From: Oscillospiraceae bacterium
GTDB lineage: Bacteria; Bacillota; Clostridia; Oscillospirales; Ruminococcaceae
Direction of reading: 5' to 3'
Length of the DNA: 22,977 nucleotides
Assembly (NCBI GenBank): GCA_017828935.1
Contig: JAGAUG010000038.1
Coordinates: 1 to 22,977 of the forward strand
The position numbers were made by a program, and so were the translations under genes. Below are positions 17,794 through 22,977 of the stretch, one piece after another. The stretch's first letter is position 1. Every line of letters starts with the position of its first letter. Under the pieces are notes generated by a model. The model had not been told where the DNA came from. It did not search any database and saw only the letters and a list, made by a program, of their open reading frames with translations.

Positions 17794-18552
17794 GTGATTG
17801 ATATTAATAAATATTTTTTAAGTCAAAAAATAAATTGTGAAGTGTCTTTAACCTTAGCTTTTAAACTTAGAGATAGTTTTGATGATCAGGTTTTAAATAA
17901 TATAAATTTTAGTTTTTATTTAAATAATAAGTTAATAAAGCCAATTAAAAAAAACGATGGTTGCTATATTATTATTAATAATAAAGATAAAAATTTTGAA
18001 TTAAAAATATTAGCTGATAATTATTTTGAAAAAAATATTTTAATTGATATAGATAAAATAAAAGACAGATATATCGAAATATATTTAGTTCCTGATTATA
18101 AATTTAAAAAAACGTCTAGTGATTTAAATATCCAAGGAATTTCTGATCCGAATACAGAAGTTTGGGCGACGAAGCTGAGCAACAGAACTAATATTAGATT
18201 TATAAGTTTCGAAAAGATAAAAAAAAATAATAATAATATATTAAAAATTTCAAATCCGGCTAGCGAAAGTTTATTAGGAAGACTGTTAGCTGTTGTAGAT
18301 CTTGAAAAAAAGGATTTTCAAAGTTTTTTTATAGAAAATAAAATTTCTGATACAGATTACGAAATAGATAGTGAAATTAATAAAAAATATAAAATATCGT
18401 CGCCGATCCAGAAAGCTTATGTAACAAAGAGCGACGAAACAGGATATTATAATTTTTATTTAAGTAATAATAATAAATTAGAAGATGACGAATATATAGT
18501 TTTATATTATAAAAATAAAAAAAGAGTTTTGAAAGTTATTGATTTTAAATAA
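17794..18552 (+). CDS. CIS-associated beta-sandwich protein of unknown role
   Basis: About 250 residues with no signal peptide or membrane segment. The N-terminal 90 residues resemble a carboxypeptidase-regulatory or Ig-like fold: alternating strands LTLAFKLRDSF, INFSFYLNN, IKKNDGCYIII and FELKILADNYF, the last being a typical 'Y-F' strand. Residues 105-252 hold further strand-rich segments (ISDPNTEVWATKLS, SETGYYNFYLS) of unknown type. The gene sits between the terminator and the spike-tip gene, so it is likely a particle component or assembly factor. The initiation site is unusual: the only standard in-frame codon near the beginning is GTG 17794, which is part of the GGGGGTGAT ribosome binding site. 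ATT at 17803 is eight bases after GGGGG and could be the real initiator. Confidence 0.7.
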   Translation: MIDINKYFLSQKINCEVSLTLAFKLRDSFDDQVLNNINFSFYLNNKLIKPIKKNDGCYIIINNKDKNFELKILADNYFEKNILIDIDKIKDRYIEIYLVPDYKFKKTSSDLNIQGISDPNTEVWATKLSNRTNIRFISFEKIKKNNNNILKISNPASESLLGRLLAVVDLEKKDFQSFFIENKISDTDYEIDSEINKKYKISSPIQKAYVTKSDETGYYNFYLSNNNKLEDDEYIVLYYKNKKRVLKVIDFK

Positions 18553-18590
18553 ATTATTTTAATTTTAATTTAAGAAAGAAATGATAAAAA

Positions 18591-18977
18591 ATGGGAATTT
18601 TAGTTTGTGGTGGAGCTTGTATAGCTTGTTCTTTTGGAGCTTCTCCATCAGTTTTGAATATACCACCTGAAGATGGTGTGATGGGCCAAGCTCCGATGGC
18701 TTGTGTTGAAGATAACGTAGCTATTACAAATATTCCGCCGTTTGGAATGTGTTCATCGCTAGGGAACCCTCAGGTTGCTTCGGCAACGTCTGCGGCTTTA
18801 GGTGTTTTGACCCCTCAGCCGTGTATGCCGTCTTTGGAAGCTTTTTGGAAACCAGCAGCAGAAGGTGTATTAATAGGCCAGGTTCCGGCTATAGATATGA
18901 GTAGTCAGCTTATTTGTAGCTACGGGGGGATAATAAAAATAATTTCGCCAGTTCAAACCAACTTGATGGCGAATTAA
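18591..18977 (+). CDS. PAAR-like spike tip protein (DUF4280)
   Basis: 128 residues with the Gly/Cys/Pro-rich pattern of DUF4280: LVCGGACIACSFGASPSVL at the N-terminus, MGQAPMACVEDNV, NIPPFGMCSSLGNPQVA, and QPCMPSLEAFWKPAAEGVLIG. PAAR and PAAR-like proteins form a sharp cone on top of the VgrG-type spike and can bind a metal ion or carry effectors; here no extension or toxin domain is attached. ATG 18591 has only a weak purine-rich ribosome binding site (AAGAAAGAAATGA). Its position directly upstream of the sheath gene is not the usual order of the Pvc/Afp clusters. Its 3' end is duplicated 69 bp downstream. Confidence 0.85.
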   Translation: MGILVCGGACIACSFGASPSVLNIPPEDGVMGQAPMACVEDNVAITNIPPFGMCSSLGNPQVASATSAALGVLTPQPCMPSLEAFWKPAAEGVLIGQVPAIDMSSQLICSYGGIIKIISPVQTNLMAN

Positions 18978-19049
18978 ATAATTTTTAATAATTTTAATAT
19001 AACTAAGCTAATTTCGCCGGTTCAAACCAACTTGATGGCGGATTAAATA
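18941..19049 (+). repeat. 40-bp direct repeat of the PAAR-like gene 3' end
   Basis: 18941-18980 and 19010-19049 are identical except for two A-to-G changes. Each copy can fold: TTCGCCA pairs with TGGCGAA (18944-18950 with 18967-18973 in copy 1) and TCAA with TTGA inside, around an ACCAAC loop with a two-base bulge. In copy 2 both changes turn pairs into G.U/U.G wobbles, so the stem survives. Confidence 0.85.
18999..19046 (+). pseudogene. Remnant of a second PAAR-like gene 3' end
   Basis: In frame, these bases read ITKLISPVQTNLMAD and a stop, beside IIKIISPVQTNLMAN and stop for the intact gene. The differences include conservative and synonymous changes (CCA/CCG for Pro), as expected from a diverged paralogue rather than a fresh copy error. 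No start or upstream coding part remains. Confidence 0.6.
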
Positions 19050-19092
19050 TATTTTTATAAAAATTTAATTAATTTAACTTAAATTAAATTCG

Positions 19093-19158
19093 AAAGGAGG
19101 AAGATTTTAAAATTTATTAAATTTTTAAATTTAATTTTAATTTTAAAATCGAGAAACT
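19093..19158 (+). promoter_or_regulatory. Distant Shine-Dalgarno of the sheath gene bridged by a 48-nt hairpin
   Basis: AAAGGAGG at 19093-19100 is the strongest ribosome binding site in the neighbourhood but lies 58 nt from ATG 19159. Between them GATTTTAAAATT (19103-19114) and AATTTTAAAATC (19139-19150) are perfect 12-bp complements, with an inner TTAAATT/AATTTAA helix (19117-19123 with 19128-19134). Folding leaves 2 + 8 = 10 bases between GGAGG and ATG, near the ideal distance. Only a weak GAG is close to the ATG otherwise. A comparable arrangement is known for phage T4 genes 38 and 25. Confidence 0.65.
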
Positions 19159-20889
19159 ATGGCAGAGTATTTATCACCTGGAGTCTATGTTGAAGAATAT
19201 GAATCAGGCTCCAAACCGATGGAAGGAGTTAGCACTAGTGTTGCAGGTTTTATTGGGATGGCGGTTAGAGGAAAAACCGTTGGAGTTCCAGAACTAGTTA
19301 CTAGTTTCGCTGACTATCAAAGAAAATTTGGAGGCTATTTAAGCGAGAATTCTCATGGAGAATATCGTTACTTGCCTTATAGTGTTGAGCAATTTTTTCA
19401 AAATGGAGGCTCAAGATGTTATATAATGAGAGTTGCTCCGGTTGACGCAAAAGTCGCTCACAAAGAAATTAATAAAAAAATTAAGTTCAAAGCTTCAAGC
19501 CAAGGAGAGTGGGGAGACAAAATCTTGATCTCTATAGTTAAATCTTCGAAGGCTAAAACACAGATTTTAGAAGCTAACCAAGGAGAAGCTCGATATGAGT
19601 TTAAATCAGTCGCAGGTTTTAACGATGGGGATGTTGTTTTATTTAAAGACGGTTCGACAGAATTTTATAACAAAATTAAAAAAATTATTGGTCGAAGTGT
19701 TGAATTTGAAACGCCTTTTGAGACAGATGTTATAGATAAAAACTTAATTCCTAAAAAAACTATTGAAACTTGTGAAATTTCTGTTATAATAAGATATGAC
19801 GAGGTTGTTGAAAAATATGACAACGTTTCTTTGAATATTAAGTCGCCTAATTATATTTTGAGCAAGTTATCAAAAAGTGATCTAGTTGAGGTTGAAGTTT
19901 TATCAGAAAAACTAGAGTCGGCTTCGATTATTTCTCAAATTTACGGAGAAGAAGCAGATAAATTTTCGTTTGCTCTAACAGGTGGCTTTGACGGAACGAT
20001 TAGTGCAACAGACGCTTCGGTTTATATTGGAGACGACAAAGGCCCATCAAATAGAACGGGTTTACAAGCTTTCTTAGATAATAGTGTAGTTAGTATGATG
20101 GCTATTCCAGGAGTTACAAACGCTTCGGTTTTGGTTTCGTTAGTTGCTCATTGCGAAAACTTAGGCAGCAGGATGGCTATTTTAGATATTCCAAAAGATA
20201 TGGTTAAAGTTAGCGAAATTGTTGATTTTAGATCTATGTTTGATAGTACGTATTCAGCTATATATCACCCTTGGGTTCAAGTGTATGATAAATTAGAAAA
20301 AAAGACTTCTCATATACCGCCATCAGGGTCTGTAGCGGGAATTTACGCAAGATCTGACGTTCAAAGAGGGGTTTATAAAGCTCCAGCCAACGAAACAGTT
20401 GCTTGCACAGGGCTAAGTTGTTTATATAACAAAGGCGAACAAGATATTTTAAATCCGGCGGGTGTTAACTTATTAAGAGCGTTCCCGGGTCAAGGAATCA
20501 AAGTTTGGGGTGCAAGGACTTGCTCTTCAGACGGCGCTTTAAAATATATAAACGTAAGAAGATTATTAATATTTATCGAAGAATCTATCAAAGCAAATAC
20601 AAACTGGGCAGTTTTTGAGCCTAATAACGAGCTACTTTGGATGAGAGTACAGCGTTCAATAACTAATTTTTTAACAACGCTTTGGGGTTCAGGAGCTTTA
20701 GCAGGAGCTTCACCAGCAGAAGCATTTTTTGTTGATGTTAGCAGGAACACGATGTCACCAGACGATATAGCTAACGGAAGATTAATTTGTAATATTGGAG
20801 TTGCTCCGACAAGACCAGCAGAGTTTGTAATCTTTAAAGTTACACAACTGATGGGTGACGAATGCGAAGGCGCAAGCGCAGAAGAATAA
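19159..20889 (+). CDS. Contractile tail sheath protein
   Basis: 576 residues. The N-terminus YLSPGVYVEEYESGSKPMEG and GVSTSVAGFIGMAVRG is the classic sheath start; the variable domain occupies about 110-250. The C-terminal half has SVVSMMAIPGVTNA, SVAGIYARSDVQRGVYKAPAN, the NPAGVNLLRAFPGQGIKVWGART block and NYINVRRLLIFIEESIK-type helix, then FEPNNELLWMRVQRSI and GVAPTRPAEFVIFKVTQ. Sheath subunits wrap the tube and drive it outward on contraction. Codon use is less AT-skewed than in the operon's accessory genes, in line with strong expression. Eighteen of the window's genes share its strand; only one sheath is seen here, whereas Pvc/Afp clusters have three. ATG 19159 is set by alignment to the conserved N-terminus. 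Confidence 0.97.
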   Translation: MAEYLSPGVYVEEYESGSKPMEGVSTSVAGFIGMAVRGKTVGVPELVTSFADYQRKFGGYLSENSHGEYRYLPYSVEQFFQNGGSRCYIMRVAPVDAKVAHKEINKKIKFKASSQGEWGDKILISIVKSSKAKTQILEANQGEARYEFKSVAGFNDGDVVLFKDGSTEFYNKIKKIIGRSVEFETPFETDVIDKNLIPKKTIETCEISVIIRYDEVVEKYDNVSLNIKSPNYILSKLSKSDLVEVEVLSEKLESASIISQIYGEEADKFSFALTGGFDGTISATDASVYIGDDKGPSNRTGLQAFLDNSVVSMMAIPGVTNASVLVSLVAHCENLGSRMAILDIPKDMVKVSEIVDFRSMFDSTYSAIYHPWVQVYDKLEKKTSHIPPSGSVAGIYARSDVQRGVYKAPANETVACTGLSCLYNKGEQDILNPAGVNLLRAFPGQGIKVWGARTCSSDGALKYINVRRLLIFIEESIKANTNWAVFEPNNELLWMRVQRSITNFLTTLWGSGALAGASPAEAFFVDVSRNTMSPDDIANGRLICNIGVAPTRPAEFVIFKVTQLMGDECEGASAEE

Positions 20890-20929
20890 GTTAATATAAA
20901 TAATATAACAAGAAAAGAGGTAATTATAT

Positions 20930-21391
20930 ATGGGTTTAGGCATGGATGGTTATCCGTTTACGAAATTTAGATTCAGAATGACGGTAAGAGGAGCTGAAGC
21001 TGGATTTTCTGAAGTTTCAGGTTTTGACGCAACAGCAGATGTAATTGAATATAGAGCAGGTAATTCTAGAAACAACTCAACTGTTAAGTTACCAGGTCTT
21101 ATAAAATATAGTAATATAACTTTAAAATGGGGTATGACAGAAGACAGAGCTTTATATGATTGGATGACATCTGTAATTGGAGGGGAAGCAGCATCTAACG
21201 GTACAGGAATTGAACCAGAGGATATAACAATAGAGTTACTTGGTGAAGACGGTGAGACAGTAAAGGCTTCGTGGCAAATTACTAGAGCTTGGCCTTGTAA
21301 ATATACAGGTCCGGACTTTAACGCCAACTCGAGCGAAGTTGCTTTTGAGAGTTTAGAGCTAGCTCACGAAGGAATGACAAGAACACAATAA
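20930..21391 (+). CDS. Inner tube protein (Pvc1/Afp1-like, T4 gp19 family)
   Basis: 153 residues. DGYPFTKFRFRMTVRGAEAGFSEVSGF, VIEYRAGNSRNNSTVKLPGL, ITLKWGMTEDRALYDWM and the closing EVAFESLELAHEGM are the standard pattern of the phage T4 gp19-like tube family. Hexamers stack into the tube that is propelled by the sheath. AGAGG lies nine bases before ATG 20930. It is followed by a strong structured intercistronic region, which fits separate control of this high-copy protein. Confidence 0.95.
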   Translation: MGLGMDGYPFTKFRFRMTVRGAEAGFSEVSGFDATADVIEYRAGNSRNNSTVKLPGLIKYSNITLKWGMTEDRALYDWMTSVIGGEAASNGTGIEPEDITIELLGEDGETVKASWQITRAWPCKYTGPDFNANSSEVAFESLELAHEGMTRTQ

Positions 21392-21401
21392 TATTTATAT
21401 A

Positions 21402-21485
21402 TTAAGAGATAAATATCGGTTAGAGCTATTAAAAATTTATAAGTTTTTTTAAATTTTATTTTATAGTTCTAACCTGTACTCTTAA
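21402..21485 (+). terminator. Long two-part hairpin between tube and chaperone genes (attenuator or processing site)
   Basis: TTAAGAG (21402-21408) pairs with CTCTTAA (21479-21485); inside it GGTTAGAGCTAT (21418-21429) pairs over 12 bp with ATAGTTCTAACC (21463-21474), with one G.U; the loop is AT-rich and can pair further. T-rich sequence follows (TTAGTTTTTAATTTTTA). This could be a partial terminator or a stabilising 3' structure for the sheath-tube message. Confidence 0.6.
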
Positions 21486-21542
21486 TTAGTTTTTAATTTT
21501 TATTATATTTAATTTTTTAAAATTCGAAAGGACTGTAAAAAA

Positions 21543-21908
21543 ATGTTTCAGACAGAGTTTGATTTTAAGTTACCAAAAGGTTATGTTGATTCAGAAGGAA
21601 AGGTTCACAAAGAAGGAAAGATGAGGTTAGCGACAGCAGCGGACGAAATATTACCTCTTAAAGATCCGAAGATTCAACAAAACCCGTCTTATTTATCTAT
21701 TGTTTTGTTATCTAGAGTTATAACTAAGCTAGGAAGCTTAGAGAATATAAATATTAATATTATAGAAGGTCTATATACAGCTGATTTAGCTTTTTTACAA
21801 GATATGTATCAAAGAATCAACGAAGTTGAGGAACCAAAAATAAAAGTAACATGTAAGCGTTGCGGTGAAAGTTTTATGGTGCCTGTAAATTTTACGAGAG
21901 AAGGATAG
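21543..21908 (+). CDS. Tail-assembly chaperone-like protein (phage G/gp41-type)
   Basis: 121 residues in the zero frame. TEFDFKLPKGYVDSEGKVHKEG, MRLATAADEILPLKDPKIQQN, PSYLSIVLLSRVITKLGSL and IIEGLYTADLAFLQDMYQRI match the small eCIS protein that follows the tube gene. It corresponds in position to phage tail-assembly chaperone G. A single CxxC pair (CKRCGESF) near residue 105 resembles half of a zinc ribbon. ATG 21543 has AAAGGA ten bases upstream. The zero-frame ends ...VPVNFTREG; a slippery AAATTTT just before the stop permits a -1 shift into the DUF6760 segment, which would give a 180-residue fusion (117 + 63). Confidence 0.88.
   Translation: MFQTEFDFKLPKGYVDSEGKVHKEGKMRLATAADEILPLKDPKIQQNPSYLSIVLLSRVITKLGSLENININIIEGLYTADLAFLQDMYQRINEVEEPKIKVTCKRCGESFMVPVNFTREG
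21887..21893 (+). other. Probable -1 ribosomal frameshift site
   Basis: In the zero frame the codons are GTA AAT TTT ACG; bases 21887-21893 form A AAT TTT, a perfect X XXY YYZ heptamer. After slipping, Asn-tRNA re-pairs on AAA and Phe-tRNA on TTT. The zero-frame stop is only 12 nt beyond. No strong downstream stem is obvious by eye. Confidence 0.65.
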
Positions 21909-22084
21909 CTTTATATCCTCAGTCAGAGTTATATAAAGAGATTTCCTTTATTGCTTATTATTTTCATTGGGATCACGATAAGATTCTTAATTTTGATCAT
22001 CACTCAAGAAGAAAGTGGTGCAGCGAAATATCAAATATAAACAGTCAGTTTAATCCGCAACCGAAAAATATATTTGATGTTTAA
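21893..22084 (+). CDS. DUF6760-like segment, -1 frame extension of the chaperone
   Basis: Open from 21869 in the -1 frame and closed by TAA 22082-22084. The translation LYPQSELYKEISFIAYYFHW, then DHDKILNFDHHSRRKWCSEI and a short tail, matches the small eCIS protein DUF6760 ('AYHFHW...D...L...RRRW...I'). No ATG, GTG or TTG occurs in this frame after the preceding stop; only ATA or ATT codons could serve, with no well-placed ribosome binding site for them. The simplest reading is translation by -1 frameshifting from the upstream gene (start given at the first new codon after the slip). Analogous phage G-T proteins guide tail assembly. An assembly or sequencing indel that split one gene is the main alternative. 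Confidence 0.75.
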   Translation, partial: YERRIALYPQSELYKEISFIAYYFHWDHDKILNFDHHSRRKWCSEISNINSQFNPQPKNIFDV

Positions 22085-22128
22085 ACAAAAAATATAAAAA
22101 AATTAATATAGAAAGAGGGTAGCTAAGA

Positions 22129-22617
22129 TTGGATATGTTTCAGGAATTAGATTTCGATTTTGAGCAGTCGGCAGAGTCTCAAAATATTTCTGATTTAGCG
22201 CGAAACTTAATAGTTGGTTATAAGTTTTATGTTTTTATTGGATCTATTAGTTTAGCGTTTAATCGAGTTTCTGGTATCGAAAGAACATATAATTATCATC
22301 CGTTACAGGAAGGTGGAGTCAATAATAGTTTGACTTTCTTGTCGTCGCCGATTGAGCAACCGTCGACGCTAGTATTTGAAGACGGTGGGATGAGAATATC
22401 GATAGCTGAAATGAAGGTGTATTTTAATAGCTATCCTAAAGAGATATTAGTTTTATTGTGTTCAGATAGCGGGGAGATAAAAAACGTAATAGCTATCCAT
22501 AATGCAGTTGTTTCTAAAATAAGTATTGGCAATCTTGATGCGGAGGCGAGTAAGTTAGTTGTTAATAATATAGAAATGAAATATACTGGATTTTCTAGAT
22601 TAAATTTTGATATGTGA
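22129..22617 (+). CDS. Second tube-like protein (Pvc5/Afp5-like, gp19 family)
   Basis: 162 residues. A 25-residue N-terminal extension precedes YKFYVFIGSISLAFNRVSGI, a tube-family strand pair; NYHPLQEGGVNNSLTFLSSP and a final VVNNIEMKYTGFSRLNF strand follow. In Pvc/Afp particles the Afp5-like tube paralogue adapts the tube to the spike and baseplate, and the position after the chaperone fits. The start is TTG 22129, nine bases after AGAGGG; ATG 22135 would be 15 bases away and is less likely. The stop is TGA, showing the standard code. Confidence 0.85.
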   Translation: MDMFQELDFDFEQSAESQNISDLARNLIVGYKFYVFIGSISLAFNRVSGIERTYNYHPLQEGGVNNSLTFLSSPIEQPSTLVFEDGGMRISIAEMKVYFNSYPKEILVLLCSDSGEIKNVIAIHNAVVSKISIGNLDAEASKLVVNNIEMKYTGFSRLNFDM

Positions 22618-22667
22618 TTTTATTTTGATTTTTAATTTTTAAATTATTAAGATAGACGGTGAAAATA

Positions 22668-22977
22668 ATGAAAGAGACAAAAATAAGAAATATTTCAAAA
22701 ATTAATAATAATATAGATTTAAAGACGAGAAAATCTATTGGAATCATAAGTACTAGTTTTGTTAATAAATTATTTTCAGTCTATCAATTAAAAAATTATA
22801 TTTTTGGTTTTGTTAGATTTGTATACGATAGAAACAATAACTTCGAAGAGGATCGAAATAAAAATAATAACTTATTCAGTTTAAAAAATATAGTCAATAA
22901 TAATTATTATCTAAATAATAATATTAATAATTTATATTCTCTAAGAAATATAGATTATTATATTAATAAATTTATAA
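22668..22977 (+). CDS. Partial hypothetical protein, Asn-rich, cut by the window end
   Basis: ATG 22668 with GGTGA a few bases upstream opens a frame that runs off the right edge (103 codons visible). It begins MKETKIRNISKINNN and contains SFVNKLFSVYQLKNYIFGFVRF, then a long Asn/Tyr/Leu stretch. I do not recognise it. By position after the second tube protein it may be a Pvc6/LysM-adaptor-like or other baseplate component, but no LysM motif is visible in the part shown. Composition is as AT-rich as the 444-residue hypothetical gene. Confidence 0.6.
   Translation, partial: MKETKIRNISKINNNIDLKTRKSIGIISTSFVNKLFSVYQLKNYIFGFVRFVYDRNNNFEEDRNKNNNLFSLKNIVNNNYYLNNNINNLYSLRNIDYYINKFI

Noticed and set aside
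18941..19049. Direct repeat at a gene 3' end as phage or island attachment sites (attL/attR)
   Set aside because: Only 29 bp separate the copies, there is no integrase, and the second copy differs as a coding paralogue would.
19103..19150. Inverted repeat before the sheath gene as a rho-independent terminator
   Set aside because: The stem is A/T only apart from its terminal pair, no U-run follows, and the flanking Shine-Dalgarno and ATG fit a translation role better.
20950..21327. 125-residue minus-strand ORF opposite the tube gene
   Set aside because: It mirrors a clear tube gene, has no ribosome binding site and no family-like pattern; other antisense ORFs (for example inside pgi, the coiled-coil gene and the sheath gene) were dropped for the same reason.
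22129..22617. Alternative genetic code (TGA as Trp) in a Mollicutes-like genome
   Set aside because: TGA ends several genes (7280, 8158, 22617) and all tryptophans use TGG.
1924..22977. Ordinary prophage
   Set aside because: No capsid, portal, terminase, integrase, holin or lysin; ATPase, DUF4255 and DUF4280 genes are CIS markers.

Overview
The window comes from a very AT-rich (roughly one quarter GC by eye) low-GC Gram-positive bacterium, most likely a member of the Clostridia. The reasons are strong AGGAGG-type ribosome binding sites, frequent TTG starts, TGA used only as a stop, TGG for every tryptophan, heavy Asn/Lys/Ile content, and a leading gene fragment that resembles a small clostridial family. 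I cannot name the genus.

Left edge (1-2011): a partial small gene and glucose-6-phosphate isomerase (pgi), both on the minus strand, then a 325-bp divergent region. From about 1930 to the right edge every gene is on the plus strand, mostly with short gaps or overlaps, and the whole run looks like one long operon for a contractile injection system (CIS, the phage-tail-like eCIS/T6SS-iv family). Recognisable CIS parts are a tandem AAA+ ATPase (Pvc15/Afp15-like), a protein with the common 'YYGKLL...AEQ' N-terminus and a C-terminal Ig-like domain, a DUF4255 tail terminator (Pvc16/Afp16-like), a PAAR-like DUF4280 spike tip, the sheath, the main tube, a tail-assembly chaperone with a DUF6760 segment behind it, and a second tube-like protein. 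The baseplate, LysM, VgrG and fibre genes presumably lie beyond the right edge, where a further gene is cut.

Inserted between the ATPase end and the tail genes (7277-17158) is an unusual block of five membrane or exported proteins: a single-pass protein with a possible pseudokinase-like cytoplasmic domain; a 962-residue four-pass sensor ending in HAMP plus a degenerate cyclase-homology domain; a membrane-anchored MORN-repeat protein; an exported TolC-like helical protein; and an exported 912-residue coiled-coil protein. This looks like an envelope module that could anchor, sense for, or trigger the injection machine, which would be notable for a presumed single-membrane host. That role is inference from gene order.

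Three expression devices stand out. (1) The DUF6760 segment has no ATG, GTG or TTG start anywhere and sits in the -1 frame after a perfect X XXY YYZ heptamer (A AAT TTT), so it is probably made by programmed -1 frameshifting, as in phage G/GT tail chaperones. (2) The only good Shine-Dalgarno of the sheath gene is 58 nt upstream of its ATG, and a perfect 12-bp inverted repeat between them would fold the gap down to about 10 nt. (3) A long two-part hairpin separates tube from chaperone. A duplicated, diverged 3' end of the PAAR-like gene lies just after that gene.
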